From the NCBI GenBank assembly GCA_022494885.1, contig JAGVSM010002417.1, positions 1-64,000 of the forward strand: 64,000 nt of DNA, written 5' to 3'. Made by a program: the position numbers and the translations under genes. The stretch comes from Micrasema longulum. Its lineage: Eukaryota > Arthropoda > Insecta > Trichoptera > Brachycentridae. This document shows positions 10,531 through 19,595 of the stretch, piece after piece (within the stretch, counting starts at the first letter, position 1; each line of letters starts with the position of its first letter). A model generated the notes under the pieces. It ran no database searches, had not been told where the DNA came from, and worked only from the letters and a program-made list of their open reading frames with translations.

Positions 10531-10750
10531 TTTAGTATAAATTAAACGAAAATTAAATAAAAAAATCATACGGTACTTTAAAACTTCTACTTAAAGTGGT
10601 CAAATACGTAATTAGATACTTGTTTGAAATAAAAAATAAAACTAATGTATTGCTCGTTTCATTTCAACACAGGACTTTTAGTCCCATGGAGTTGGGAATT
10701 ATGTATCAAACAATGTGTAATAAACCACATGTATGTAAATAAATGCTTAC
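10531..10750 (+). mobile_element. LINE 3' end with conserved stem-loop
   Basis: The hairpin CAAC-ACA-GGAC-TTTTA-GTCC-CATG-GAGTTG (10665-10694) is followed by 'ATGTGTAATAAACCACATGT' and an AATAAATG tail. Near-identical ends lie at 45085-45175 and 49465-49550. No coding part is preserved here. Confidence 0.6.
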
Positions 10751-10754
10751 ATAA

Positions 10755-11465
10755 ATAATGTACGACTAACTGAAATTGAACATGTTAAATACTTAGGACT
10801 AACAATAGACAGACAATTGACATGGACAATTCATATCAACAATTTAATTAGCAAAGTGGCGACTTTATCGACTATTTTGTTTTAATCAAAAACTTTGTTC
10901 CAATAAAGGAAAAAAAAATAATGTATGAAGCCTATCTAAAAACTAAAATATGTTATATGCAACTACAATGGGGAACAGGAAATCAAAATAACATAAACAG
11001 ACTACAAAGACAGCAAAATAATAAATTAAAGTTAGTAAATGACATACCCTATCTAACAGCAACTAAAGAACTTTTTAAACAAACTAAACAATTAAATGTA
11101 ACTGAACTCTTTAAACTAGAATCCTTAAGATTTATTCATAAATAAGCCACTGATGTAATTGTAGACGAAGAATTTAAACTTGAAAAAAACTGTAGTAAAC
11201 ATGAACACAATACGAGAATATCAAAAAGTATTATATACAACCTTTTAAAACGAGAAAAGGACAATCGAGACTAATAAACCATGAACTGAAATTATACAAT
11301 AAACTACCAGACAAAACTAAACAAAAGACTCTGACAACCTTTACAAAAGATGTTAAAAATATTATTATTAACAGTAGAATGTGAATTTTAAAAGTAAAAA
11401 TATTTTTTTAAATGTATGTAACCCGCAAGGGTTTATCAATTAAATTAATTTTTTTTTTTTTTTTA
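10755..11465 (+). pseudogene. Jockey-like LINE C-terminus with GNRA-hairpin 3' end
   Basis: The reading 'EHVKYLGLTIDRQLTW' (about 10776-10823) is the 'KYLGxxiDxxLxw' motif downstream of the RT palm. From 10921 a 74-codon frame continues with 'NRLQRQQNNKLKLVNDIPYL', comparable to 'lqxlQnkxxRxixxxxxxt'. Further C-terminal pieces run to about 11385 with stops. The 3' UTR ends with AACCC-GCAA-GGGTT (11420-11433), a stem closed by a GCAA tetraloop, then poly-T/A. Dead copy; clade is Jockey-like by motif order. Confidence 0.7.
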
Positions 11466-11484
11466 ATGTTTATTATTTTTCAAA

Positions 11485-11608
11485 GTCAAAAACATTCCAA
11501 CTGTTGTGTAGATTTGATTATTCACTCTTTTCATAAACGTGCAATTATATCAGTTTCACTTTTATATGACCGGCTGCTTTCTGCATAACTACGTCAAAAT
11601 GTTATGAC
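11485..11608 (-). mobile_element. Family F fragment (one terminus)
   Basis: The reverse complement matches the left end of the family F elements at 37408 and 51708: GACGTAGTTATGCAGAAAGC at the tip, then 'AAAAGTGAAACTGATATAAT' and 'AATCTACACAACAGTTGGAA'. Confidence 0.65.
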
Positions 11609-12420
11609 GTTCGTTAAATCATGGACGTCCAATGCAGAACTAATCATCCCATGGTTGTATTTTTCTCTTGAACAGTATCGCCTCGGATAATTTCACATTC
11701 GTTTAAAAACGCATATTTCATTACATGCCTACATATTTATTCATTGTTTTTTTTTACCTTTTTAAAAAAATGAATAAATTGACTTATTACTACGAGTACG
11801 TTGACTTTATTTGCCCACCAGTGTAGTTTCGACAGTACTGTTTATATATTGATATATGTAGGTAAGACCAAAAAACATGTTTCTTGATTTCACGGAGAAT
11901 CATTGTTCATAGTCCTTGAACAATACACCCTACTTTACCTTAATGTAAAATTCCAGTATTTATTGGTACAGAATCGGAATCATATCTCTATCCGTATATT
12001 TATTTGATATAAATTTTAAAATAATCTCTACCATCGCTTATTATTATTTTAAACTTTTAAACAGTATAACAGAAAGTATTTTGAAGGGCGGTTTTAGTTT
12101 TAGTTCATTATCATTCAATGTGTTTGGTCAACCCGTCTGTTCTTGGGTTGCAAATTGCACCTAATCAATTCATATCTCAGCTACTACTATTAAAATTACC
12201 ATTTTTTTATATCTTTAAGTAAACCTTAACACATAAGAAAAAAAAATCTCACAAGTTCAGGTGAATTAGATAATTTGAAATGAAATATTTTGTCCATCAG
12301 GATCTCCGAAAATGACCAAATATCGAGTACTCTGAGACAAAAATATAAAACATTCATTTGAGACAAAGATATGTAATCTAATTAGATCACTAAGCAAGAC
12401 ACACATAAACTTTGAATAAG
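11609..12420. other. AT-rich stretch, nothing recognised
   Basis: No coding, SINE or inverted-repeat structure found. Confidence 0.35.
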
Positions 12421-12424
12421 ATGA

Positions 12425-12850
12425 ACAGACAGCTTGCCCACCGCATCTGAGGACATAAGTCTCATTGGCGGTGCCCACATACACAGAAAATTTTCTCGTT
12501 GTCAAACGAGAAAAGCTGCACGAAGAAACTCTCTAAAATCTGGTAGCCTCAGCATCTTTGTGCTGAAAGAAAGTAATCCAGAAGTACATCATATGTACTC
12601 GATTGGATTGAAAAGAGAGGGAAGTGAATTGATCAATTCGCCGAAATGATTACAAAACTTTTTAAAAGCCTTGAAATTATTTTTCAGCTACCAGATCTGT
12701 ACATTCGGCAGGACCTATAACAGGGCCGCGGATAGTAGCGAGAAGCTCTATTCGGTAATCATAGAGAAGGGGAAAGAGACAAAACCACATGATGTGTTCA
12801 GAAGATTGGTTAGGATATCCGCAGCGGCACGAAGGGGAGTCAACAATATT
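12425..12850 (+). repeat. Dispersed repeat family D, copy 1
   Basis: It starts 'AGCTTGCCCACCGCATCTGAGG', continues 'AAGTCTCATTGGCGGTGCCC', 'AAAACTTTTTAAAAGCCTTG' and 'CCAGATCTGTACATTCGGCAG', and ends near 'GAAGATTGGTTAGGATATCC'. It is colinear with 14690-15150 (plus) and 25645-26050 (minus). Short open frames inside are not conserved between copies in a consistent frame, so I do not call a protein. Confidence 0.6.
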
Positions 12851-13285
12851 AAAAATTAGAATTAGAACAAAATTAGACTTCCATTTAGGAAAAAGGCAAA
12901 GTCACAAAATTTAATTTTATTTAAAGCAATTAAAAAGTATTACGAAATGGAAAAAAATATTTATGAAGAAAAAACATATCAAAATTTAAAATAATGGTCA
13001 AGAAATATGTGATAAACAATTTATAAATTAAATATATTTGCAATGTTATTATTAGAACACACATAACAATATGTATGATATTTGTGCCCTACTTTAAGAT
13101 TTAAATAAATAAAAACAAATAATTTTTGATTAAATTTACCATGACTTGATAAAAACTGCGTTGTCCAGTGATCGGGGATAACCCAAAAAGATGAACAGCG
13201 ACAGTGATTATCAGACGATCATTTCCTAACCTCAGGTTAGGTTAACCCAACAAGAAAACTGCAATTACAAGCATATATTTGTCAG
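12851..13285. other. No gene; CCTAACC/GGTTAGG palindrome
   Basis: AT-rich DNA. A short palindrome CCTAACCTCAGGTTAGG lies at about 13228-13244. It contains one TTAGG and one CCTAA word only, so I do not read it as telomeric. Confidence 0.35.
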
Positions 13286-13289
13286 TTTC

Positions 13290-13540
13290 CTCTTACCAGT
13301 CATTTAAAACAAGGTTAATAGCCATTTTGCAGGATTGATTTGTTCTGAATCCACATTGGTCTTTACATAACACATCCCTCTGTTCCAAAAAGCCAACTAG
13401 TTTATTCTTTATAATACATTCCAATAACTGTTTATACTTCGGAAGGCTGTTGATTGGTCTGTAATGTACACAATCAACTGATTTTTTATATTTTTGGTAT
13501 AAGGCTGACACATGATGTTTTCCAAAATTAAGAAGTTTAA
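13290..13540 (-). pseudogene. LINE RT core fragment (Jockey-like)
   Basis: The minus frame reads 'KSVDCVHYRPINSLPKYKQL', then 'LECIIKNKLVGFLEQRD', then 'CKDQCGFRTNQSCKMAI'. This is the finger/palm start of a Jockey/CR1-type RT ('nYRPISllpxxxKxlExiixxxl..fl, qfGFrxxxST'). The serine of the usual 'GRST' motif has been replaced, and the fragment ends before the catalytic aspartates. It lies directly after a C-terminal LINE piece in the same orientation, so the order is scrambled. Confidence 0.7.
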
Positions 13541-13625
13541 TTACCATTCACCATCTTTGAAAAAATTCAAATGGTTCGTTCTATAGGAACAATACCCTAC
13601 ACTAAATATATTCGATGCGCGTAAC
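13541..13625 (-). pseudogene. LINE RT C-terminal end fragment
   Basis: The minus strand reads 'NIFSVGYCSYRTNHLNFFKD', nearly identical to the last codons of the LINE piece at 35041-35260. It is fused head-on to the RT core fragment at 13290-13540, upstream of it in transcription order, which cannot be the native arrangement. Confidence 0.6.
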
Positions 13626-14689
13626 TAAAGAAAGCCGAAAACGTTTGAAATTTCTGATTTTTTATATGAAACAATGTTGTACATATCGACAAAAATCAGT
13701 AAATCTTTTACAATCCCTTATAATAAATAAAAAGGTGTTGTGTTACAAAAACAAAAAAGCTAAGATATTTGGCGTTAAAGTTTTAAACACCAGTACATAA
13801 CACCGTCATTCGCTCTCAAAATTAGTTTTCTGCTATTTTTTTGTGGTGTAGTTGGTTTTATACTAAAGGGATGTAATATCATAAAATCTTCATATACGTG
13901 TAAAGGAAATGTATTCCCTTTAATTTTGAATTTTACAACGTTCCGCGTTGTCGATAAAGCGGAGCTTCACAGTTAGACGGTAAAACAGATAAAACCAAGA
14001 TGGCGACATTACGTCAGATTTTTATATGGCCGAAGTAAATAAAGGATATAGATCGTTTGAATAAATCATAAAAGCAAATTGGACTGAGATTGGAACTTGA
14101 TAAACTTAAATGTCGTTTCTTTGTTTTTACAGGTAAAAATGTTGATAAAAGTATGTTAATTAAGTTCGTTTTTTATTTAAAACTGATTAAATAAAACTTT
14201 GTTTTTACAGAACAACACAAGTATTTTATTGATTAATCAATTGTAAGGAATTATTCATATTATATACGTTAAAAAAAACAAATTTAAAAATTTGCGACAC
14301 AACGCCTTCATTCACTCATTTCTTCAATGAATAAAAGAATCGATAAATATTTAAGGAAAAACATATTTATCGAGTTATTTTTGTTAGTAAGATACAAACG
14401 TGCTACTGACAAATAGACTATTTAAAATAATCCTTGCAGAAAATGCGACCACAGTACTCGCCATGCTCAATAAGAGAAAAAACAATCTATTTTTATGATA
14501 TTAAAATGAATGCAATTTGAATGTGCCAAACTGCTACGTGCGTAACATGTACATGAGTTACGTTTTACAGGGATCCGATTTAAAAAAAAAAGAGTTCTAA
14601 CCAAGAAACTTTTACTTCACGGTTCATTTTCTGATTCAAATCATTAGTGTATAGGCATGCGAAATGAGTAACGCATATTGACAGTTTGA
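13626..14689. other. No gene recognised
   Basis: AT-rich, with a slightly GC-richer patch at about 13930-14010. No RT or transposase motif, SINE box or long inverted repeat seen. Confidence 0.35.
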
Positions 14690-15150
14690 CAGCTTACCCA
14701 CCACATGCCGCGCACCGCATCTGAGGACTTAAGTCTCCTTGGCGATGCCAGATACAAGGACAAATTGCTCGTTCCCGAACAAGAATTGCTGCCCGAAGGA
14801 GCTCTCCGTAATCTGATAGCCCATGTTTGTGCAGAAAGAAGGTAATTCAGATGCACATAATATAAAATTCATCGGATTGCGGAGAGGGGAAGTGAATTCT
14901 TCACTGACTGATTAAATAGATTGGATATGATCAACTTGTTGATATGATAACAAAACTTTTTAAAAGCATTGTCATTCTTTTTGGAAGTCACCAGATCTGT
15001 ATATCCGACAGGATCCATAAAAAGACCATGGATAGTAGTGAGAAGCTCCTTTTGGTATTCATTGAGGCAGGAAAAGGGAATAGACCACAGAATGTGTTCA
15101 GAAGATAGATACGAATATCCACAGCAGCATAAAAGGGAATCAACAATATC
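14690..15150 (+). repeat. Dispersed repeat family D, copy 2
   Basis: This is the longest copy. It begins 'ACAGCTTACCCACCACATGCC' and continues 'CGCATCTGAGGACTTAAGTC', 'AAAACTTTTTAAAAGCATTG', 'CACCAGATCTGTATATCCGA' and 'CACAGAATGTGTTCAGAAGA'. It aligns along its length to 12425-12850. Confidence 0.6.
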
Positions 15151-15632
15151 AAAGACAAAAAAAATACATTAAATTTACGGTACCTAAAATAAATACAAAT
15201 TATGCGCTTACAGATTCTGAATAAATAAATAAATAAATTCTTGATAAAAGTATGGATGGATTCATCATAGGTTCCGTTGCCTTAAAAAGTTGATGGCAGG
15301 CCTATTTTCCATAATCTACATTGTAGGTTCCTATTATCAGGCACACAGAATCGATTGAAAAAATAAATTAGGACGTGTTCTAACATTAGAGATTCGTGTA
15401 CAATATTTTAACAAATTTATTTATTCATTATCTTCGTCATATTTTCCGCATCTGATAATGCATACGATCATCAGCTGTACGCTGCAGGCGCCTTTCCAGT
15501 GACAACCCTTTCAAAGAGATTTTACCTGAGAGTAGTCATCAAATCGAAAGCACTGGTCCAGGATACTGGTTCTATTTCACATATAGAACTGTTTTCTTCA
15601 GACACCAGGATATATATTATGTATATTATCAA
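15151..15632. other. No gene recognised
   Basis: Includes an AATAAATAAATAAA run (about 15222-15236) that could be an old LINE tail. An open frame at 15499-15699 runs into SINE-B sequence and is not coding. Confidence 0.35.
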
Positions 15633-15877
15633 CATTCCCTTTCTGCACCTAATGTTGCGTAGTGCTCTGCATTGGTACACCAATCGCAGCGTGTCTTGAT
15701 CATTTTTGTTACATGATCAGTCTTACACTTCAAGTACCAGTCCAGGGACTATGAAATATTGTTATGTGAAAACACCATTTTAAATCAATATTTCACATCA
15801 ACTATGTCGGGAATCGAACCCGAGACCCCTTGCTTGGTAGGCAGACGCGCTAATCATTACACCACGAGGCCGGCAAA
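15633..15877 (-). mobile_element. SINE-B, near full length
   Basis: On minus, GCCGGCCTCGTGGTGTAATG (head), B box GGTTCGATTCC, 'GACATAGTTGATGTGAAATA', and the body ending near 'AGGTGCAGAAAGGGAATG'. Confidence 0.8.
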
Positions 15878-15954
15878 ATCTTGGTATAATACATCAAAAT
15901 TATTACAATAGAAAAACTATCTAACATTGCATAAGTTACAACAAGATATAACGA

Positions 15955-16305
15955 GAATGTGTATAATAGTGACAACCCTGAAATTGTGCGGAGCATTTGC
16001 TTATAATATGTTCCGAATAATAACCTTAGACAGCGTCAACATAGACTGTTCCACATTCCAATATACAACACCAACCTGCCAATGGTTGCGCCAGTTGGAA
16101 TAGCTATCTCTACGTTGAACAATATTACATTGGACATTGACATTTTTCACTTCTCTGAGGGAGTTTTTCGTTACAAGATTCTCTTACTTTTTTTACATAT
16201 TATTCTCAAGATATTATGTACACCTACGTGTTATTTTTATATGTATGAATTAAGATACTTTTTTTATGACGTACATACATATAGTATGTATGAATAAATA
16301 AATTG
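15955..16305 (+). pseudogene. Jockey-like LINE C-terminal end and tail
   Basis: Forward reading gives 'RQHRLFHIPIYNTNLPMVAP' then 'AISTLNNITLDIDIFHFSEG', equivalent to the last ~50 residues of Jockey-type RT proteins ('RqxxxFHVPxxxtNyxxxSPlxRxlxxyN...lDIF'). The stop is near 16294 and an ATAAATAAATTGAAATTT tail follows. First of several LINE ends stacked between 15955 and 22690. Confidence 0.6.
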
Positions 16306-16344
16306 AAATTTAATTGAACCGGAAAAAATATATGGACAGTGTGC

Positions 16345-16436
16345 AGTGGACCCTACGCCCTGTGTTTTAATGGTCAGCGCGTTTGCCTTAAAATGCAAGG
16401 GGTCCCGGGTTCGATTCCTGACATTGTTGACATGAA
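16345..16436 (+). mobile_element. SINE-B head only
   Basis: A-box-like TTTTAATGGTCAGCGCG and B box GGTTCGATTCC are present. SINE sequence stops at 'GACATGAAAT' (16430-16438) and L2-like RT coding sequence starts immediately. Confidence 0.7.
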
Positions 16437-16520
16437 ATGACTCGCCTACAGTCTGTATTGAATGCTGCAGCAAGACTTATTTTGGGAATCTCCAAGTTCA
16501 GTCATATCACTCCACTACTT
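16437..16520 (+). pseudogene. L2-like LINE RT, 5' part of a split copy
   Basis: The reading 'TRLQSVLNAAARLILGISKF' then 'SHITPLL' is the L2/CR1 block that normally precedes 'LHWLP'. It stops at 16520 in CCACTACTT; the missing continuation 'RELHWLR' resumes at 17514 after an inserted LINE. TACTT at 16516-16520 is repeated at 17511-17515 as the target duplication. Confidence 0.75.
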
Positions 16521-17510
16521 TCAACCATCAACCAAACCTTTCACAAGAACTGACGCATTAAGAAAACTTTTTTTTTCATATGTACGTAGTGTCCTAGAGT
16601 TCGGTTCCCCGATTTGGAATCCTCAATATGATACTTACAAAAATCGTATTGAACATATTCAAAACTATTTTCTTAGACAATTAGATTTCCAAATCTATGT
16701 TTCATTTTCAAGTAGGACTGAGTCCGCTAATTTTCACAAGGTTCAAAATCTCGCAACTCGGCGTACCATGTTGGATATGAGCTTTCTCTACAAAATTGTT
16801 AATAACGTAATTGATAGCTCAGAAATTGTTAGAGGCATTTCATATCGAGTCCCTGTCCGTATAACTCGTCAGTCTGTACTCTTTGACATTTCTAACTCAA
16901 CGACTAATTATGTATTTGAAAAATAGCACTCTTCGAAAAATACAGATTACCTATAATGACAGTTTTAGTGACATCGGCATATTTCATTGTAAATACCATA
17001 TTTTTATCAGATCTGTTAAAGACATTTTAAATTTATCTCCTGCTTGACTTTTAACTTGACTTTTAATTTTATCTTTCAATTTTAACTTTTTAATTTTAAT
17101 TCTTAATTTGAACTTTTAATTTAAACTTTTATTTTTAATTTTAACTTTTACTTTTGGTTTTAATTTTAACTTTTGATTGCAACTCTTCATTAATATTTTT
17201 TCATATGTACAACTACTACATGTATCGAATTAATTATTGTTGGTTGTGAATTTTTACAAAGAAATATAAATGTTCATGGAAGCAGATAAAGAGGGGGGGA
17301 AGTAGAGTTGAAGCTATACAATGTCTTCTCCCTTTTATGTACTTTTTATTTAATATTAATATTTTTACTTTTTTAGAATTAAATTATTTTCCTCCTCTCC
17401 TGCATTCATAATAAATTAGTGTAAAATATGTAATTGGTCTTACTTTTTTTAATTGTTCTGTTGTACCTTGTTTTATATAAAGACTATAATTTCCTTAGTA
17501 AATAAATTAA
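16521..17510 (+). mobile_element. Jockey-like LINE (5'-truncated) inserted in an L2-like LINE
   Basis: The 990-bp insertion starts with RT C-terminal sequence 'PFTRTDALRKLFFSYVRSVL' and 'EFGSPIWNPQYDTYKNRIEH' and runs to 'VPVRITRQSVLFDI' (about 16905). After a shift, the last residues to the stop are near 17045. The 3' UTR contains the TTTTAATTTTAACTTT repeat (17050-17180) and ends '..AGTAAATAAATTAA' before the second TACTT. 5' truncation, A-rich tail and short target duplication are standard for target-primed reverse transcription. Confidence 0.8.
17048..17185. repeat. Degenerate TTTTAATTTTAACTTT tandem array
   Basis: About eight irregular repeats of a 13-16 bp unit (AACTTTTAATTTT-like) in the 3' UTR of the inserted LINE. 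Confidence 0.7.
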
Positions 17511-17990
17511 TACTTCGGGAATTACACTGGTTACGTTTTCCACAGAGGGTGGAATACAAACTGTGTTGACTTATGTTTAAGTCACTGCACAACTCTTCTC
17601 CAGAATATCTAAGGGAACTCTGCATTCCAGATGAACTAGCTGACAGACGTCTTACGCTCAGATCAGCTACATCTACGACGAAAGGAAAAGTTACTATGCC
17701 TCTACGCAAATAGCGCACTAAATTCGGCGAACGCCTATTTGCGGTTGCAGGCCCTATTGCATGGAATGCTCTCCTAGCAGAGGTCTGAAACTGTGAGAGT
17801 GAAGTGATGTTTCGGAAGAAACTTAAAACCCTCTTTTTCTCTAAATTATTTGAACAAATCCTTAGCATGTGGTGACAAAGTACATTGTTTTTCTTAAATT
17901 AAAAAAGTTAAAATTAAAAACATATCTTTTAATCACTTTGTAAAGCGCCCACGAGGTATTATATTACGAAAATGGCGCTTTTTTTCATTC
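17511..17990 (+). pseudogene. L2-like LINE RT C-terminus, 3' part of the split copy
   Basis: It resumes with 'LRELHWLRFPQRVEYKLC', then 'LMFKSLHNSSPEYLRELCIP', 'DELADRRLTLRSATSTTKGK' and 'FGERLFAVAGPIAWNAL', interrupted by three stops. The 3' UTR ends with a perfect 8-bp stem AAAGCGCC (17942-17949) / GGCGCTTT (17974-17981). It matches the uninterrupted minus-strand copy at 9389-9918. Confidence 0.78.
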
Positions 17991-18208
17991 ATAAACTCAA
18001 CATAGAACCATAGTGATCATTGTTTTATCCGTATTAGAAAAAAAACATTTTAACCATTAAATAAGTTATTTTGTGCCTCATAACTTAAACCAAATTGAAT
18101 TCAGTGCGTGTCCTGTTACAGTGTATAAAATATAAATCTTTTTTCAGTGCAATTAATCGGTAAACAACTATTAAACTAATTATAATTTGATTGTGGGTAG
18201 AGTACAAA

Positions 18209-19222
18209 ATGTCTAATAAATGCATCGTGTGCCCTGAGCTAATCACTGCGATCAATTCATTTACGTGCTGCGAGTGTAAAGGGTCACTCCATTACAAGTG
18301 TGGCGGTTTACCTGAGGGACCATCGAAACGCCTCACTGCTGACAGACGCCGGGCGCTGAAATGCACTCTATGCATACAGATTTCTCAAGACACGGCTGAT
18401 AACGCGGTGAAACCAGGGATTGCAAACCAAGAGTTTGCGAACCAGAGGCTCTACGAAAAATCCACGTTAGCTAAATCCCCAGCCAGCTTGGTATCACTTG
18501 ATATGATTTTAAGTGAAATCCTTGATACTAAAAGTCAACTGGCGGGTCTCTCCACTCTGATAGAAGATGTCAAATTTATTAAAAGTGAGTTAGCAGATCT
18601 AAGAGCATCCTGCGAATTTAACAGCAATAAACTAACTGACTGCACAACAAGAATCACAGCTATGGAAAAAAAATGTCTAGAGGTAGATGAAATCAAGGTA
18701 GCAGTCAAGAGCGTCCAAGACGACGTGAATCGACTTAAGTCAGAGATGGCTGTCAAAGATCAATGGTCTAGACTAAGCAACATTGAAATAAAGGGTGTAC
18801 CACAGAAAAAGGACGAAAATCTATTCACAATATTAGACAGCATCAGTCGAAAGGTGGACTACACTTTTCCTAAATCCCAAATAAATTATATATCACGGGT
18901 ACCGGTTCATAACTCTAAGGAGAAGTCAATAATAGTGAGTTTTATTAATCGATATTTAAAGGAAGATTTCACATCAGCCGCTCGCGCCATGAAAAACTTA
19001 TCAGCTAACGATTTAGGCTTCCATTCGACCAATCGAATATATATAAACGACCATCTGACTCCGTTGACCAAGAAACTCCTTACGATGACCAAATCCAAGT
19101 TGAAGGATGAAAAGGGATATAAGTATATTTGGGTAAAATATGGCAAAATTCATGCAAGATTGAATGATACTTCGAGTGTCCACATTATAAACACTGAGAC
19201 CGATTTAAACAAGTTCGTTTAA
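18209..19222 (+). CDS. LINE ORF1: PHD finger, coiled coil, FP-like nucleic-acid-binding domain
   Basis: ORF1 of the LINE encodes 337 aa from the ATG at 18209 (upstream codons in frame are not ATG). Residues 5-55 carry a perfect Cys4-His-Cys3 pattern (C5, C8, C20, C23, H28, C31, C52, C55), a PHD-type zinc finger. Residues about 85-185 are heptad-rich and charged, a likely coiled coil for multimerisation. Residues about 190-330 ('NIEIKGVP', 'IIVSFINRYLKEDFTSA', 'IYINDHLTPLTKKLL', 'YKYIWVKYGKIHARL') resemble the C-terminal domain of the baculovirus FP/25K protein, which is related to insect LINE ORF1 proteins. The expected role is to coat the element RNA and act as chaperone for ORF2 in RNP assembly. 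No internal stops; possibly still translatable. Confidence 0.85.
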   Translation: MSNKCIVCPELITAINSFTCCECKGSLHYKCGGLPEGPSKRLTADRRRALKCTLCIQISQDTADNAVKPGIANQEFANQRLYEKSTLAKSPASLVSLDMILSEILDTKSQLAGLSTLIEDVKFIKSELADLRASCEFNSNKLTDCTTRITAMEKKCLEVDEIKVAVKSVQDDVNRLKSEMAVKDQWSRLSNIEIKGVPQKKDENLFTILDSISRKVDYTFPKSQINYISRVPVHNSKEKSIIVSFINRYLKEDFTSAARAMKNLSANDLGFHSTNRIYINDHLTPLTKKLLTMTKSKLKDEKGYKYIWVKYGKIHARLNDTSSVHIINTETDLNKFV

Positions 19223-19595
19223 TATGTTTATTATTGTTTATATCGCTCGCACTTTCCTTATGTATTTTTTTATGTACTCGCATTACTGTCAATGATTGTT
19301 TTGAATGTGTTTGTAACCCCTGTTTTCGAAAGCAAACGCTCGCTTTATTATATTATTATATACTCATATGTTTACTTACAATTTAACTTTATTTATCTAC
19401 AACGCAAGTATCTACATCTTTATGTCTCTTTTAGTCGCACATTTATTGCAAATTATATCCGCTCGCCCGCTCTAACACATTACATTTATTTTTTTCTGCC
19501 TAAACTACGTACCGGTAATCTTCGGAATCAATACTCACATGTTTCTATTTTATTTTGTTTCATAATTATGTTAATTAATATTTACGATCTTTCTT
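19223..19595 (+). other. Inter-ORF spacer of the LINE
   Basis: A 373-bp gap between ORF1 stop and ORF2 start. An incidental open frame (19292-19603) overlaps the ORF2 start by 8 bases but has no recognisable domain. How ORF2 would be translated from the same RNA is not visible; no shifty heptamer or overlap is seen. Confidence 0.5.

Noticed and set aside
13228..13244. CCTAACCTCAGGTTAGG as insect telomere (TTAGG)n repeat
   Set aside because: Only one unit on each side of a palindrome; no array. Coincidental palindrome is the simpler reading.
17473..17868. 131-codon minus-strand frame
   Set aside because: Antisense shadow of the L2-like RT C-terminus, whose motifs are clear on plus.
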